Origin: Oharaeibacter diazotrophicus | GTDB taxonomy: Bacteria; Pseudomonadota; Alphaproteobacteria; Rhizobiales; Pleomorphomonadaceae | Reading direction: 5' to 3' | Length of the DNA: 64,000 nt | Assembly: GCF_004362745.1 (NCBI RefSeq) | Contig: NZ_SNXY01000006.1 | Coordinates: forward strand, 310,001 to 374,000 | Part shown: in pieces, positions 45,955 through 54,946 of the stretch | How positions within the stretch are numbered: the stretch's first letter is position 1 | Layout: each line of letters starts with the position of its first letter | Translations under genes and position numbers: made by a program | The notes under the pieces: generated by a model | Databases searched by the model: none | Told to the model about the DNA's origin: nothing | The model's input: the letters and a program-made list of their open reading frames with translations, nothing else

Positions 45955-47136
45955 ATGACCGTCTCGTCCGCCCTCGATTCCGCCGGCTTCGACCGCCAGC
46001 GCCTCCTCGGCATCGCCGCCGCGATCGGCGCCATCTCCGCCGTCGGCACCTCGCTGAGCCTCGGCCTGCCGCTGCTCGCCCTGGTGATGGAGCAACGCGG
46101 CCTGTCCGGTTCGGCGATCGGCCTCAACTCGGCCATGGCCGGCATCGCTTCGCTGGTGACGACGCCGTTCGTGCCGACGATCGCGGCGCGGGTCGGCGCG
46201 GCGCGGATGCTCGCCGCCTCGGTGATCCTCGCGACCGCCGTGTTCCCGCTGTTCTACGTGTTCGAGAGCTACGCGGCGTGGATGCTGCTGCGGCTGGTGT
46301 TCCACGGCGCCATCAACGCCGCCTTCGTGCTCTCGGAATTCTGGATCAACGCGCTGGCGCCGTCGACGCGGCGCGGCCTCGTGCTCGGCGTCTACGCCAC
46401 CGTGCTGTCGCTCGGCTTCGCGGTCGGACCGGTGATCCTCGCCGCTGTCGGCTCGGAGGGATCGCTGCCCTTCGTGATCGGCACCGCGGTGATGGCGACG
46501 TCGGTGCTGCCTGTGCTCGGCGCCCTCGGCTCCAACCCCTCGATGGAGGGCGGCGGCGGCCGGCCGTTCTGGCGCTTCTTCACGCTGGTGCCGATCGCCA
46601 CCTTCGCCGCCCTCGCCATGGGCGCCACCGAATCCGGCATGATGAGCTTCATCGCCATCTACGGCCTGCGCCTCGGCTTCGAGGAGGGCATGGCGGCAAT
46701 GATGGTGACGGCGGTCGCCCTCGGCAACGTCGTCTCGCAGATCCCGCTCGGCGTGCTGTCGGACCGGGTCGATCGCCGCAAGCTGCTGCTCGTGATCGCG
46801 GCCCTCGGCGTCGTCTTCACCGCGGCGATTCCCTTCGTCGCGCACTGGACGCCGGCGCTGCTGATTCTGGTGGCGGCCTTCGGCAGCGTCACCGCCGGGC
46901 TCTACACCGTCGGTCTCGCCCATCTCGGCGCACGGCTGTCCGGTGCCGACCTCGCCGCCGCCAACGCCGCCTTCATCTTCCTCTACGCGGTCGGCATGCT
47001 GATCGGCCCGGCGTCGATGGGATGGGGCCTGGACGCCTGGAATCCGCACGGCTTCATCGTCGTCGCGGCCTGCTATCTCGGCGGCTACACGCTCTTGACG
47101 GCGCTGCGCATCCGCTACCGGCCCAAGTCCGGCTGA
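45955..47136 (+). CDS. MFS transporter (YcaD-like)
   Basis: 393 residues with 12 predicted membrane helices. The family loop motif between helices 8 and 9 is present as GVLSDRVDRRKLL. The sequence resembles the YcaD/TsgA-like branch of putative drug or sugar exporters. No substrate can be assigned. About 245 bp of non-coding DNA precede it, in which I see no clear signal. Confidence 0.88.
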   Translation: MTVSSALDSAGFDRQRLLGIAAAIGAISAVGTSLSLGLPLLALVMEQRGLSGSAIGLNSAMAGIASLVTTPFVPTIAARVGAARMLAASVILATAVFPLFYVFESYAAWMLLRLVFHGAINAAFVLSEFWINALAPSTRRGLVLGVYATVLSLGFAVGPVILAAVGSEGSLPFVIGTAVMATSVLPVLGALGSNPSMEGGGGRPFWRFFTLVPIATFAALAMGATESGMMSFIAIYGLRLGFEEGMAAMMVTAVALGNVVSQIPLGVLSDRVDRRKLLLVIAALGVVFTAAIPFVAHWTPALLILVAAFGSVTAGLYTVGLAHLGARLSGADLAAANAAFIFLYAVGMLIGPASMGWGLDAWNPHGFIVVAACYLGGYTLLTALRIRYRPKSG

Positions 47137-47185
47137 GGCGCGCCGCGGGGAGGGCGTCGAGCGCCCGCCCGGTGGAGCGCCGGAT

Positions 47186-47224
47186 GCCGGAGTTTCTTGA
47201 CAACTCCGGCGTTTCGACTAGGGT
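47186..47224 (+). promoter_or_regulatory. rpmG promoter overlapping a 9-bp inverted repeat
   Basis: The perfect inverted repeat GCCGGAGTT/AACTCCGGC (47186-47194 with 47202-47210) contains TTGACA (47197-47202). TAGGGT (47219-47224) lies 16 bp further on, a plausible sigma-70 promoter for rpmG. The hairpin, followed by GTTTCG, may also end the MFS transcript. Confidence 0.5.
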
Positions 47225-47305
47225 GCGCGCCGATCTGGCGCCGCCCGCGGTGCCCGGCCCGAAGGGCCGTTGTCGAATCTCGAGACCCTCGAAAGGAGCC
47301 GGGCC

Positions 47306-47473
47306 ATGGCCAAGGCGACGACCATCAAGATCAAGCTCGTGTCCACCGCCGACACCGGCTACTTCTACGTGACCAAGAAGAACTCCCGCACCATGACCGA
47401 GAAGATGTCGATGCGGAAGTACGACCCGGTCGCCAAGAAGCACGTCGACTTCAAGGAAGCCAAGATCAAGTGA
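47306..47473 (+). CDS. rpmG: 50S ribosomal protein L33
   Basis: 55 residues, highly basic. [20 protein letters not shown] and [20 protein letters not shown] are typical of bacterial L33, here the zinc-independent (cysteine-free) form. The ATG follows AAAGGAG. A strong terminator lies 35 bp downstream, so it is transcribed alone. Confidence 0.97.
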   Translation: MAKATTIKIKLVSTADTGYFYVTKKNSRTMTEKMSMRKYDPVAKKHVDFKEAKIK

Positions 47474-47507
47474 GCGCCTGAGCGCCACGGGATCGCCGCC
47501 GACGACA

Positions 47508-47539
47508 GGGCCGCCCCACCGGGCGGCCCTTCGCGTTTT
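47508..47539 (+). terminator. Intrinsic terminator of rpmG
   Basis: A perfect 9-bp GC stem (47508-47516 with 47521-47529), CACC loop, then TTCGCGTTTT. Confidence 0.85.
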
Positions 47540-47735
47540 CGGCGGCCGGTGTGCCGCGAGTCGCACGTCGCGTGGCGGCACCGAACCACCGAGCGCGGAC
47601 GTTACGGGCAGGGGCGGGCCTCCCGCGGTCGCCAATATGCACGACGCGCACAATTGCCATGCGCAATCGCGCCGAGTTGCCCGTGGCGCCGCTCCGGGGG
47701 ACCCTTGAGGGAGTGGCGGATCCGGAGGGACGGCG

Positions 47736-47957
47736 ATGCAGGACGAGGTGGTGGAGGGCCTGGAGCGGCTGCTGGGCGAGGCCCGGCTTCTGCGCGATCG
47801 CAATCGCCACCTGCTGGCGCGACTGCTGCGCCGCGGCGAAGATCCCGAGCCCTTCGCCGCACCCTTCGACCAGATCGAGGACGCCGTCGCCCGCCTCGAG
47901 GCGCTGCTGGCGGCCGCCGGCAGGGGCGCGGAGCCGCGCTGCGCGGCGCCGCACTGA
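47736..47957 (+). CDS. Small coiled-coil-like protein (hypothetical)
   Basis: 73 residues, mainly Leu/Arg/Glu/Ala-rich helix (EGLERLLGEARLLRDRNRHL, later DAVARLEALLAAAG), likely a short coiled coil. The ATG has GGAGGG about 7 bases upstream, supporting translation. Not recognised. It ends 11 bp from the convergent zinc peptidase gene. Confidence 0.5.
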   Translation: MQDEVVEGLERLLGEARLLRDRNRHLLARLLRRGEDPEPFAAPFDQIEDAVARLEALLAAAGRGAEPRCAAPH

Positions 47958-47968
47958 CGCCCGTCGGG

Positions 47969-49042
47969 CTATACCGGTCGGGCCTGTGCGTGGATCAGGT
48001 CGTGCACGAAGGCGAGTTTCGCCATCACCGGTTCGGACAGCACGAAGGGATAGAGGTCGGGCTGGCCCATGCTGCGGTTCACGCCGTTGATGGCTACCGT
48101 GAGCGGCACCCACGCCTCGATCAGGTCGTTCGGCGAGCCGGGCGCATAGGGCTGGAAATCCACCTCGGCGGCGAGCGGGTCGGCGTTGCGCAGGCGCGGA
48201 CGGATGCGGATGCCGAAGGAGCGCGCGGTCTCGAGCGCGTCGACGATGTGGACGTAGTGCGCGAAGGTCTCGGCGAAGTCCTCCCAGGGGTGGGCAGTGG
48301 CATAGGACGAGATGTAGGCGTCGCGCCAGTTCGCCGGCGGTCCCTGGTCGTAGTGGCGGGCGAGGGCGGCGGCGTAGTCTTCGCGTTCGTCGCCGAACAG
48401 CGCGCGGAAGCGGTCGAGGTTGCCGCGGTCGCGCACCAGCCGGTCCCAGTAGTAGTGGCCGACCTCGTGGCGCATGTGGCCGAGCAGGGTGCGGTAGGGC
48501 TCGCCCATGGACGTGCGCCGACGCTCGCGCTCGGCGTCGTCGGCCTCGGCGAGGTTGATGGTGATCACGCCGGTGTCGTGGCCCGTGAGCGGCTTCTCAA
48601 ACGTGCCGTCGAGCGCGATGCCGTCGGCCAGGAAATCGAAGGCGAGGCCCTCCTCGGGGTCCTCGTCGCGGTCCGGCATCGGCAACGCCCAGCGCGTCAG
48701 CGAATAGAACAGATGGCGCTTGGCGAGTTCGATCCGGCGCCAGGCCGCCACGTGATCCGGGATCGACAGGTCGGGGATCACGCGGTTGTGCCGGCAGGCC
48801 TCGCAGAGCGTCCGGCCGGTGTCCGCGGCGACCAGCCAGTTGCAGGCGTCCTCGCGGGCGTTGTCGCAGAAGAAATAGGTCCGCCCCGGGTCGGCCAGCG
48901 CGCGCCAACCGTCGCCCTCGGGCTCGACCGCGGTGACCACGAACAGCTCCGGCAGGTAGCCGAGGCGGTGGCCGCAGTCGATGCAGACCGTGTTGTCGAA
49001 ATGAACCGCGTTGCGGCAGCTCTGGCACTCGAAGACCTTCAT
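47969..49042 (-). CDS. Putative zinc-binding metallopeptidase (DUF2248-like)
   Basis: 357 residues. The N-terminus has a zinc-ribbon-like pattern with cysteines in FECQSCRNAVHFDN, VCIDCGHRLGY and LCEACRHNR. The catalytic metal motif HEVGHYYWD lies in the middle, with a possible third ligand in WEDFAETFAHY. The protein is soluble with no signal peptide. The family is common in proteobacteria but its substrate is unknown. Confidence 0.85.
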   Translation of the reverse strand: MKVFECQSCRNAVHFDNTVCIDCGHRLGYLPELFVVTAVEPEGDGWRALADPGRTYFFCDNAREDACNWLVAADTGRTLCEACRHNRVIPDLSIPDHVAAWRRIELAKRHLFYSLTRWALPMPDRDEDPEEGLAFDFLADGIALDGTFEKPLTGHDTGVITINLAEADDAERERRRTSMGEPYRTLLGHMRHEVGHYYWDRLVRDRGNLDRFRALFGDEREDYAAALARHYDQGPPANWRDAYISSYATAHPWEDFAETFAHYVHIVDALETARSFGIRIRPRLRNADPLAAEVDFQPYAPGSPNDLIEAWVPLTVAINGVNRSMGQPDLYPFVLSEPVMAKLAFVHDLIHAQARPV

Positions 49043-49191
49043 ACCCCCTCCGGATCGGCGGCCCGATGTGTCGTCGCTGCGATGCGACGTCTCTGCGGTG
49101 CGTCGTGACGATGCCGCCGGGCCGAACCCTGAACGGCCGCCGGACCGGAAGGTTTCGACGGGAGCGGGGAATTTCGAAGCGCGTCGCGCGC

Positions 49192-49268
49192 TGGCGACCC
49201 CAGGAGGGCTCGAACCTCCGACCTGCCGCTTAGAAGGCGGCTGCTCTATCCAGCTGAGCTATGGGGCC
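49192..49268 (-). tRNA. tRNA-Arg (anticodon TCT)
   Basis: 77 nt including encoded CCA. The acceptor stem GGCCCCA pairs with TGGGGTC (one wobble), the T-arm reads GGAGGTTCGAGCCCTCC, and the anticodon loop CTTCTAA on a GCCGC/GCGGC stem gives TCT, reading AGA arginine codons. Confidence 0.96.
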
Positions 49269-49428
49269 GGTCAGGGGAGGGCCGCACGGGTGGTCGGCGC
49301 GGCCCGGTCGTGGCGGTGTGGTGCGAGGCGGGTGGCGCGCCGGCTCCGGATCGTCGCCCGAGGGCGAGATGCACGTGCCGGCCGCGGCATCGGACGTCCC
49401 GACGGGCCGGGACGATCCGGGCCCGCCG

Positions 49429-49734
49429 TCAGTGGGTCCAGGTCTCGGCGCGGCCGAACTTGAAGTTGTCCGAGTAGGACATCCGCTTGGTCGTCTTTTC
49501 CTTGGGCTCGACGACGCGGGCGGGGATGCCGTTGCGGGCGGCGTAGGCGACCGCCTCCTCCTTGGTGTCGAAGGACAGGCGGATCTGCTGGAGCATGTCG
49601 GTCGTCGACGTGTAGCCCATCAGCGGCTCGACGCTGCGCGGCTTCTCGGCCTCGTATTCGAGCACCCAGTCCTTCGTCCGCGCCTGGCCGGACTGCATGG
49701 CGTTGCGCGTCGGTCTGTAGATCCGGGCGATCAT
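49429..49734 (-). CDS. NADH dehydrogenase (complex I) accessory subunit, NDUFS4-like
   Basis: 101 residues. It matches the ETC complex I subunit conserved region: ARIYRPTRNAMQSG, WVLEYEAEKPRSVEPLMGYT and YSDNFKFGRAETWTH. In alphaproteobacteria and mitochondria this subunit stabilises the peripheral arm near the NADH site. The ATG at 49734 has GAGGTCGCG upstream. It is flanked by two tRNA genes. Confidence 0.93.
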   Translation of the reverse strand: MIARIYRPTRNAMQSGQARTKDWVLEYEAEKPRSVEPLMGYTSTTDMLQQIRLSFDTKEEAVAYAARNGIPARVVEPKEKTTKRMSYSDNFKFGRAETWTH

Positions 49735-49793
49735 CGCGACCTCGTCCCCTCGGCTCCGTGACATCTCTGCGGCCAGAAGGCCGCGGGATCCGC

Positions 49794-49870
49794 TGGTCGG
49801 GGCAGCAAGATTCGAACTTGCGGCCCCCTGCTCCCAAAGCAGGTGCTCTACCAGGCTGAGCTATGCCCCG
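49794..49870 (-). tRNA. tRNA-Pro (anticodon TGG)
   Basis: 77 nt including encoded CCA. The acceptor stem CGGGGCA pairs with TGCCCCG, the D-arm is AGCTCAGCCTGGTAGAGC, and the anticodon loop TTTGGGA on a CTGC/GCAG stem gives TGG. The T-arm reads CGCAAGTTCGAATCTTGC. The starting C is typical of tRNA-Pro. Confidence 0.96.
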
Positions 49871-50111
49871 ACGGCGCGCGGAACCCGCGGAATACCTAGC
49901 CGCGGCCAGGTCCGAAGGCAAGCCCTGGGGCGGGCGGCGGCACAGGGAAGAGACCGACACGAACCTTCCGGAATGCCGGCTTCCCCGACAAGTCGCCCAG
50001 CGCAACCATCCGTCCGCGACCCGCACGCGACAGGTCCGCGCCCGGCGCGGGTCGCGTGGTCCGGTCCGGGTCGTCACGGCCCGACCCTGAAGCGGCCGCC
50101 GCGCCGCGAAT

Positions 50112-50381
50112 TCAGAATCGCGTCGCGTGCAGCCGGTCCATTTCACGGTCGAACCGGTCCCAGAGCGGGCCGCCCTCCTCGCCGAGCAGTTCGGAGTCGC
50201 GCTGGAAGCGGTTCTCCTCGTGCACGGCGTCGAGCGGATCGCGCCAGGGAAAGGTCTCCGCCGCTTCGAGACGCGCCAGGGTCGCCTCGAGGCGCGCCCG
50301 GATTGCCGTCCGCTGCGCCTGCGACAGGGAATTGCGCGCGGCGTCGTCCTGGGCGAAAAGATCTGTCTGCGTGAATCTCAT
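50112..50381 (-). CDS. Small hypothetical protein next to the restriction-modification-like gene
   Basis: 89 residues, soluble, charged and helical (MRFTQTDLFAQDDAARNSLS, RLEATLARLEAAE). It is divergent from the methylase gene, with about 65 bp between the two starts. It may be an ordinary small gene or a specificity or regulatory partner of that locus. No family recognised. Confidence 0.55.
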   Translation of the reverse strand: MRFTQTDLFAQDDAARNSLSQAQRTAIRARLEATLARLEAAETFPWRDPLDAVHEENRFQRDSELLGEEGGPLWDRFDREMDRLHATRF

Positions 50382-50445
50382 CGTGGCAGCCTATGCTTCC
50401 ACCCCGTGCGCGGGCAACGGTGTCGCGCAAGGTGGGAGGGGATAA

Positions 50446-53442
50446 GTGGCAGAGATCTGGCGTCGGGACCGCCTGCCGGAGATCGTCCGCGCGATGGCGT
50501 CGAGGCCGAGGCACGAGGCACTGCGCGGTCTCGTCACGGAACTGCTGCGCGAGGGGTTCGGTGCCCGATTCAGCGAACTCGAGCACGAGCGCTATCTGGT
50601 CGACAACAGCGGGCGCATCGACGTCGCGTGGGGCGCCACCGTCATCGAACTGAAGACCGACCTCCGCCGCGAGGAGCGCGACGTGGTCGCCCGCATGCCC
50701 GCCTACCTCGCCGACGCGGCGAGGGGCCGCGCTCCCGGCCGGACCCACGTCGGCCTCGCCACCGACGGCGCATCGCTCGTCGCCTACACGCTCGATCGCG
50801 GAACGCTGAGGCAGATCGGCCGCTACGAGGTCCAGGTCGAACACCCCGAACGGCTCCTCGGCTGGCTCGAACCGCTGTTGTCGCCCCAGCCCGAGATGAT
50901 GCCGACGCCGATCGCGGTCGCGCTCGCCTTCGGCCGCTACAGTCTGGCGTTCGGGCGCGCCCACGCGGAACTGCAGCGGCTCTGGGACGAGGTGGGAAGC
51001 CATCCCGAGGTGCGGCTGAAGCGCAACCTTTGGGACGGCCTCCTGCGTCAGGTCTACGGCGACGACGTCGGCAGCGACGCCCTGTTCCTCCAGCACACCT
51101 ATCTGACCATCCTGGTCAAGGCGATCGCGGCGCGCGTCCTCGATCTCGAGATCGAGGACCCCGCGGACATGCTGTCCGGCCGGTTGCTGACGAACGAGGG
51201 CATCGTCGGTGCCGTCGAGGCCGACTTCTTCGACTGGCCGCTGCTCGCGGCGGACGGCGCGGCACTGGTGCACGCGCTGGCCGCGGAGACGGTTCGTTTC
51301 CGTCTGCGCGACGTCGAGGTCGACGTGCTCAAGAGCCTCTACGAGAGCCTGATCGATCCCGACGAACGGCACGACCTCGGCGAGTACTACACGCCCGACT
51401 GGCTGGCGGCGCGGGTGGTGGCGGCCGCCGTTCCGCGTCCGCTCGAGCAGCGCGTACTCGATCCGTCCTGTGGATCCGGGACGTTCCTGTTCCACGCGCT
51501 GCGCCACCTGATCGCGGCGGGCCGGACGGCGGGGGTTCCGTCCGCCGAGATCGTCGCGGCCTGCGCCGATCGCGTGTTCGGCATCGACGTGCATCCCGTC
51601 GCGGTCGCGCTCGCGCGCGTGACGTGGCTGCTCGCGCTCGGCGATCTGGTGCAGGACCGGCCGCCCGTCCTCAACGTGCCCGTCTACATGGGCGACTCCA
51701 TGCAGTGGAACCTGCGCCCGCTCGGTGCGTCGGCCGAAGTGCTGGTCGACGTGCCGCCCAACGATCCGCCGCTGCGGATCCCGGCAGGGCTCGCGAGCGA
51801 CCTCGGCCTGTTCGAACACGCGCTCGACGAACTCAACCGCGGTCTCGACACGCTCGCCGAGCCGGAGGCGGTCCGGGATGCGATCGCGCGCGCCGGTGCC
51901 GCGCCCGAGGATGCCGCCATGCTCGGCCGCACCTTCGCGCAGCTGAAGCGGCTCTTTCTCGAGGGCCGCGACCACATCTGGACCTTCGTCCTGCGCAATC
52001 TCCTGCGCCCGGTCTGGCTGTCCCACCCCCGCCATCGCGCCGACGTGCTGATCGGCAATCCGCCCTGGATCGTCTATCGCCACCTGAGTCCGGACATGAA
52101 GGACCGGTTGCGCGAGGCGCTGCAGAGCTACGGGCTCTGGGTCGGAGGCCCTCTGGCCACGCATCAGGACATGTTCGCGCTGTTCTGGGCGCGCGGCGCC
52201 GAGCGCTATCTGCGTCCGGGCGGCACGCTGGCGCTCGTGCTGCCCTATGCGGCGCTCAACGCCCCGGTCTTCGCCGGCATGCGCGACGGCAGCATGCAGC
52301 GCGTCAAGGTGGCGATCACCGGCGGCTGGGGGCTGGAACGGGTCTGGCCCATCTTCGGCGCACAGTCGGGCAGCAGCACGACCAGCACCTGTGTCCTCTT
52401 CGGGGCGCGCGACCGGGACGGCGCGCTGCCCGGGGAGGTCGAGCGCTGGGTCGGCGTGCTCAAGCGGCGAGATGCCACCGAGGCCGAAGCGACCGAAGCA
52501 CTCACGCACATTCGGGCACCATGGCCCCGGCCGCGCACGCTCGTTGCCGCGTCTCCCTATCGAAAGCGCTTCAGACAGGGTGCGACACTGACTCCGCGTC
52601 GGTTCTTCCTCGTCGAAATGGCCGCTACCAGCCGCTTGGGAAGCCGCCGCGAGGCGCCCCGTGTACGCGGCCGCGTGGGCAATCTCGACAAGGCGCCATG
52701 GACGGGCGTCGAGCCGCCCGAGGGCCCCGTCGAGCGCCGGTTCCTCCGCCAAATCGCGCTCGGCGAGTCCGTTGCGCCGTATCGCGTCCTCGACCTCGTG
52801 ACGGGTGTGGTCCCGATGGAGGACGGTGCGATTCTGACGGCCGCCGGTGCGGACGCGCGCGGGCATCGTGGCCTCGCCGCTTGGCTGCGCGACGCCGAGG
52901 CGAAGTGGAACGAGCACAGCAACAAGGGTGCCGGAGGGGTTCCTCGTGCAACCTTGACCCAATCGCTCAATCATCTGCAAAAGCTGACCGCCCAGTCTCA
53001 AAGGTCGCCGATACGCGTGCTGTACACCAAGGCAGGAACGCGGCTCAGCGCCTGCTGGCTCCTGGACGACGACGTCATCGTCGACCACATGGCCTACTGG
53101 GCGGCAGCCCATTCGATCGACGAAGCCGCCTACGTGACAGCGGTCCTGAACACGGGCGTCGTTCTTGACCGTGTCAGGGACCTCCAGCCGGTCGGCCAGC
53201 GCGATCCGCGCCATTTCGACAATCTGATTTGGACGCTGCCGATCCCCGAGTTCGATCCGGCCGAGGCGCTGCACGCGGACCTCGCCGCGGCGGCGCTGCA
53301 CGCCGCCACGGTCGCCGCGCGTGTCGACCTGCCCGAGGACGCGCATTTCACGATGAGACGCCGTGCCATCCGCGACGCCCTGAGCGAGGACGGCGTGGCC
53401 CAGATGATCGAGCGCCTCGTCGACGCGCTGCTCCCGCCCTGA
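50446..53442 (+). CDS. Single-chain restriction-modification-like protein: PD-(D/E)xK-like domain plus N6-adenine methylase
   Basis: 998 residues starting at GTG with GGGAGGGG upstream. The N-terminal region has a nuclease-like core: Asp in GRIDVAWG (near 59) followed by VIELKTDL (E68-L-K70), fitting a PD-(D/E)xK site. The methylase has motif I LDPSCGSGTF (near 340) and motif IV IGNPPW (near 538), typical of N6-adenine enzymes of the Eco57I/type IIG/L kind. The C-terminal 350 residues are likely target recognition. No ATPase motor or separate S subunit is seen. tRNA-Pro lies about 580 bp upstream. Confidence 0.85.
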   Translation: MAEIWRRDRLPEIVRAMASRPRHEALRGLVTELLREGFGARFSELEHERYLVDNSGRIDVAWGATVIELKTDLRREERDVVARMPAYLADAARGRAPGRTHVGLATDGASLVAYTLDRGTLRQIGRYEVQVEHPERLLGWLEPLLSPQPEMMPTPIAVALAFGRYSLAFGRAHAELQRLWDEVGSHPEVRLKRNLWDGLLRQVYGDDVGSDALFLQHTYLTILVKAIAARVLDLEIEDPADMLSGRLLTNEGIVGAVEADFFDWPLLAADGAALVHALAAETVRFRLRDVEVDVLKSLYESLIDPDERHDLGEYYTPDWLAARVVAAAVPRPLEQRVLDPSCGSGTFLFHALRHLIAAGRTAGVPSAEIVAACADRVFGIDVHPVAVALARVTWLLALGDLVQDRPPVLNVPVYMGDSMQWNLRPLGASAEVLVDVPPNDPPLRIPAGLASDLGLFEHALDELNRGLDTLAEPEAVRDAIARAGAAPEDAAMLGRTFAQLKRLFLEGRDHIWTFVLRNLLRPVWLSHPRHRADVLIGNPPWIVYRHLSPDMKDRLREALQSYGLWVGGPLATHQDMFALFWARGAERYLRPGGTLALVLPYAALNAPVFAGMRDGSMQRVKVAITGGWGLERVWPIFGAQSGSSTTSTCVLFGARDRDGALPGEVERWVGVLKRRDATEAEATEALTHIRAPWPRPRTLVAASPYRKRFRQGATLTPRRFFLVEMAATSRLGSRREAPRVRGRVGNLDKAPWTGVEPPEGPVERRFLRQIALGESVAPYRVLDLVTGVVPMEDGAILTAAGADARGHRGLAAWLRDAEAKWNEHSNKGAGGVPRATLTQSLNHLQKLTAQSQRSPIRVLYTKAGTRLSACWLLDDDVIVDHMAYWAAAHSIDEAAYVTAVLNTGVVLDRVRDLQPVGQRDPRHFDNLIWTLPIPEFDPAEALHADLAAAALHAATVAARVDLPEDAHFTMRRRAIRDALSEDGVAQMIERLVDALLPP

Positions 53443-53475
53443 CGGCGCCGAGGCCGGCCACCGGCCGCCCTTCGT

Positions 53476-53976
53476 TCACCGCGGCAGCAGGTCGTGGGCG
53501 ATGCGGTCGCCGGGGGCGAGGGCGATGCGGCGGGCGGTGCCGGCCTTGAGTTCCAGCACCCAGCGCACCGGGCCGCCGGAGGGAATCAGCGCGCGCGAGC
53601 GCGGGATGGTGTCGGTCGCCACCGAGACGACGCGGCCGTCGGCGCCGACGAAGGCGATGTCGAGGCTGACGTAGGTGTTCTCCATCCAGAAGTTGGCTTC
53701 GCCGACGCCGCCCATGTCGAACAGCATGCCGCGGTCCGGGTCGAGCGAGCGGCGGTACATCAGGCCGAGCGCGCGGGCGTCGGGCGTCGCCGCCACCTCG
53801 ACCTCGAAGGGATAGACGCCGGTCTTCGTGGTGATCGACAGCGGCGAGGTCGGCCCCTCGACCACCTGGGGATCGCCGTCGATCGCCTGCGCGTGCAGCG
53901 CGGGCGCCGGTCCGGCGAGAACGAGGAACGAGAAGAGCGCGACGGCGAGGGCGCGGGCGAACGGCTTCGGGGTCAT
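53476..53976 (-). CDS. DUF192 periplasmic protein
   Basis: 166 residues: a signal peptide (ALAVALFSFLVLAGPAPALHA), then the DUF192 beta-barrel with FEVEVAATPDARALGLMYR, GMLFDM, FWMENTYVSLDIAFV and WVLELKAG. Widespread in alphaproteobacteria, of unknown function. It lies about 150 bp after the cold-shock protein gene on the same strand, an association I recall from related genomes. Confidence 0.9.
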   Translation of the reverse strand: MTPKPFARALAVALFSFLVLAGPAPALHAQAIDGDPQVVEGPTSPLSITTKTGVYPFEVEVAATPDARALGLMYRRSLDPDRGMLFDMGGVGEANFWMENTYVSLDIAFVGADGRVVSVATDTIPRSRALIPSGGPVRWVLELKAGTARRIALAPGDRIAHDLLPR

Positions 53977-54127
53977 CGGGTGGCTTGCGAATCCGGGGAG
54001 GGAACGGTTCGACCGATTCCTCCCCGAAGATTGCCGCCGGATCATGGCGGAACGCGCATGCATCGTCGCGACGGCACGGCGAACGGTGCCGATCGCGGAC
54101 GATGCCGGCGTCGGTACGACGCCCGTG

Positions 54128-54703
54128 TCAGTGCGAGGAGGGGATGCCGCCGGGCTGGAGCGGGCGGATCTCGGCGCACATCAGGCCCTTCGGGCCGTCG
54201 CCGAAGCGGACCAGCACAACCTGGCCGGGGCGCAGCTCGGTGATGCCGAAGCGGCGCAGCGTCTCCATGTGGATGAAGATGTCCTCGGTGCCGTCGCCGC
54301 GGGTCAGGAAACCGAAGCCGCGGATGCGGTTGAACCACTTCACGGTGACCTGCTCGAGTCCGCTCGACGGCGTCACCTGGACGTGGGTGCGCGAGGGCGG
54401 CAGCTGCGAGGGATGCACCGCGGTGGTCTCGTCCATCGACAGGATGCGGAGCGCCTGCAGGCCCTTGCTGCGGTTCAGCACCTCGCAGACGACGCGCGAG
54501 CCCTCGTAGGCGGTCTGGAAACCGTCGCGGCGCAGGCACGTGACGTGGAGCAGCACGTCCGGCAGGCCGCCCTCGTCGGGCACCACGAAGCCGAAGCCCT
54601 TGGAGACGTCGAACCACTTGATCCGGCCGGCGACGACGATGACGTCGAGCGAAGCGTCCTCTTCGGCGGCATAGGCCTCGACTTCGACTTGACCCTTCGC
54701 CAT
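54128..54703 (-). CDS. Tandem cold-shock-domain protein
   Basis: 191 residues with two cold-shock domains: the first around residues 22-95 (GRIKWFDVSKGFGFVVPDEG and DVLLHVTCL), the second around 115-185 (VTVKWFNRIRGFGFLTRGDG and DIFIHMETL). Each has the RNP1 (KGFGF or RGFGF) and RNP2-like motifs for single-stranded nucleic acid binding. It likely acts as an RNA chaperone in the cytoplasm. Single-domain CSPs are near 70 residues, so this is the double version usual in Hyphomicrobiales. Confidence 0.93.
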   Translation of the reverse strand: MAKGQVEVEAYAAEEDASLDVIVVAGRIKWFDVSKGFGFVVPDEGGLPDVLLHVTCLRRDGFQTAYEGSRVVCEVLNRSKGLQALRILSMDETTAVHPSQLPPSRTHVQVTPSSGLEQVTVKWFNRIRGFGFLTRGDGTEDIFIHMETLRRFGITELRPGQVVLVRFGDGPKGLMCAEIRPLQPGGIPSSH

Positions 54704-54946
54704 GGACCAGCCCCCACGATCGCACTCACCGAAACGGATGTCCGTCCCGCACCGTCGTGATTCCCTAATCGAAGATTACCACCGAAGGCCGGCCCGACTT
54801 CAAGGGCGGATCGTGGTAACCGGGGCGTCGGCCGCCGTTTTTTCGCCTCCTTTCCGCCGCGACGCCGGCACGCACCGCTTTGCCGCGTCGCCGTGCGGCC
54901 CTATATCGGAGCGATCGACCGCCACCATCCCCCGGGGAACCCACCG

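Noticed and set aside
49269-50111. Coding extension or integrase remnant around the tRNA genes
   Set aside because: Apart from the complex I subunit gene no integrase motif or att-like duplication of the tRNA 3' ends was visible, so a mobile island is not demonstrated.
50143-53346. Antisense frame of 1067 codons across the restriction-modification gene
   Set aside because: No domain and shadow-like composition. The plus-strand frame holds methylase motifs and a strong ribosome site.
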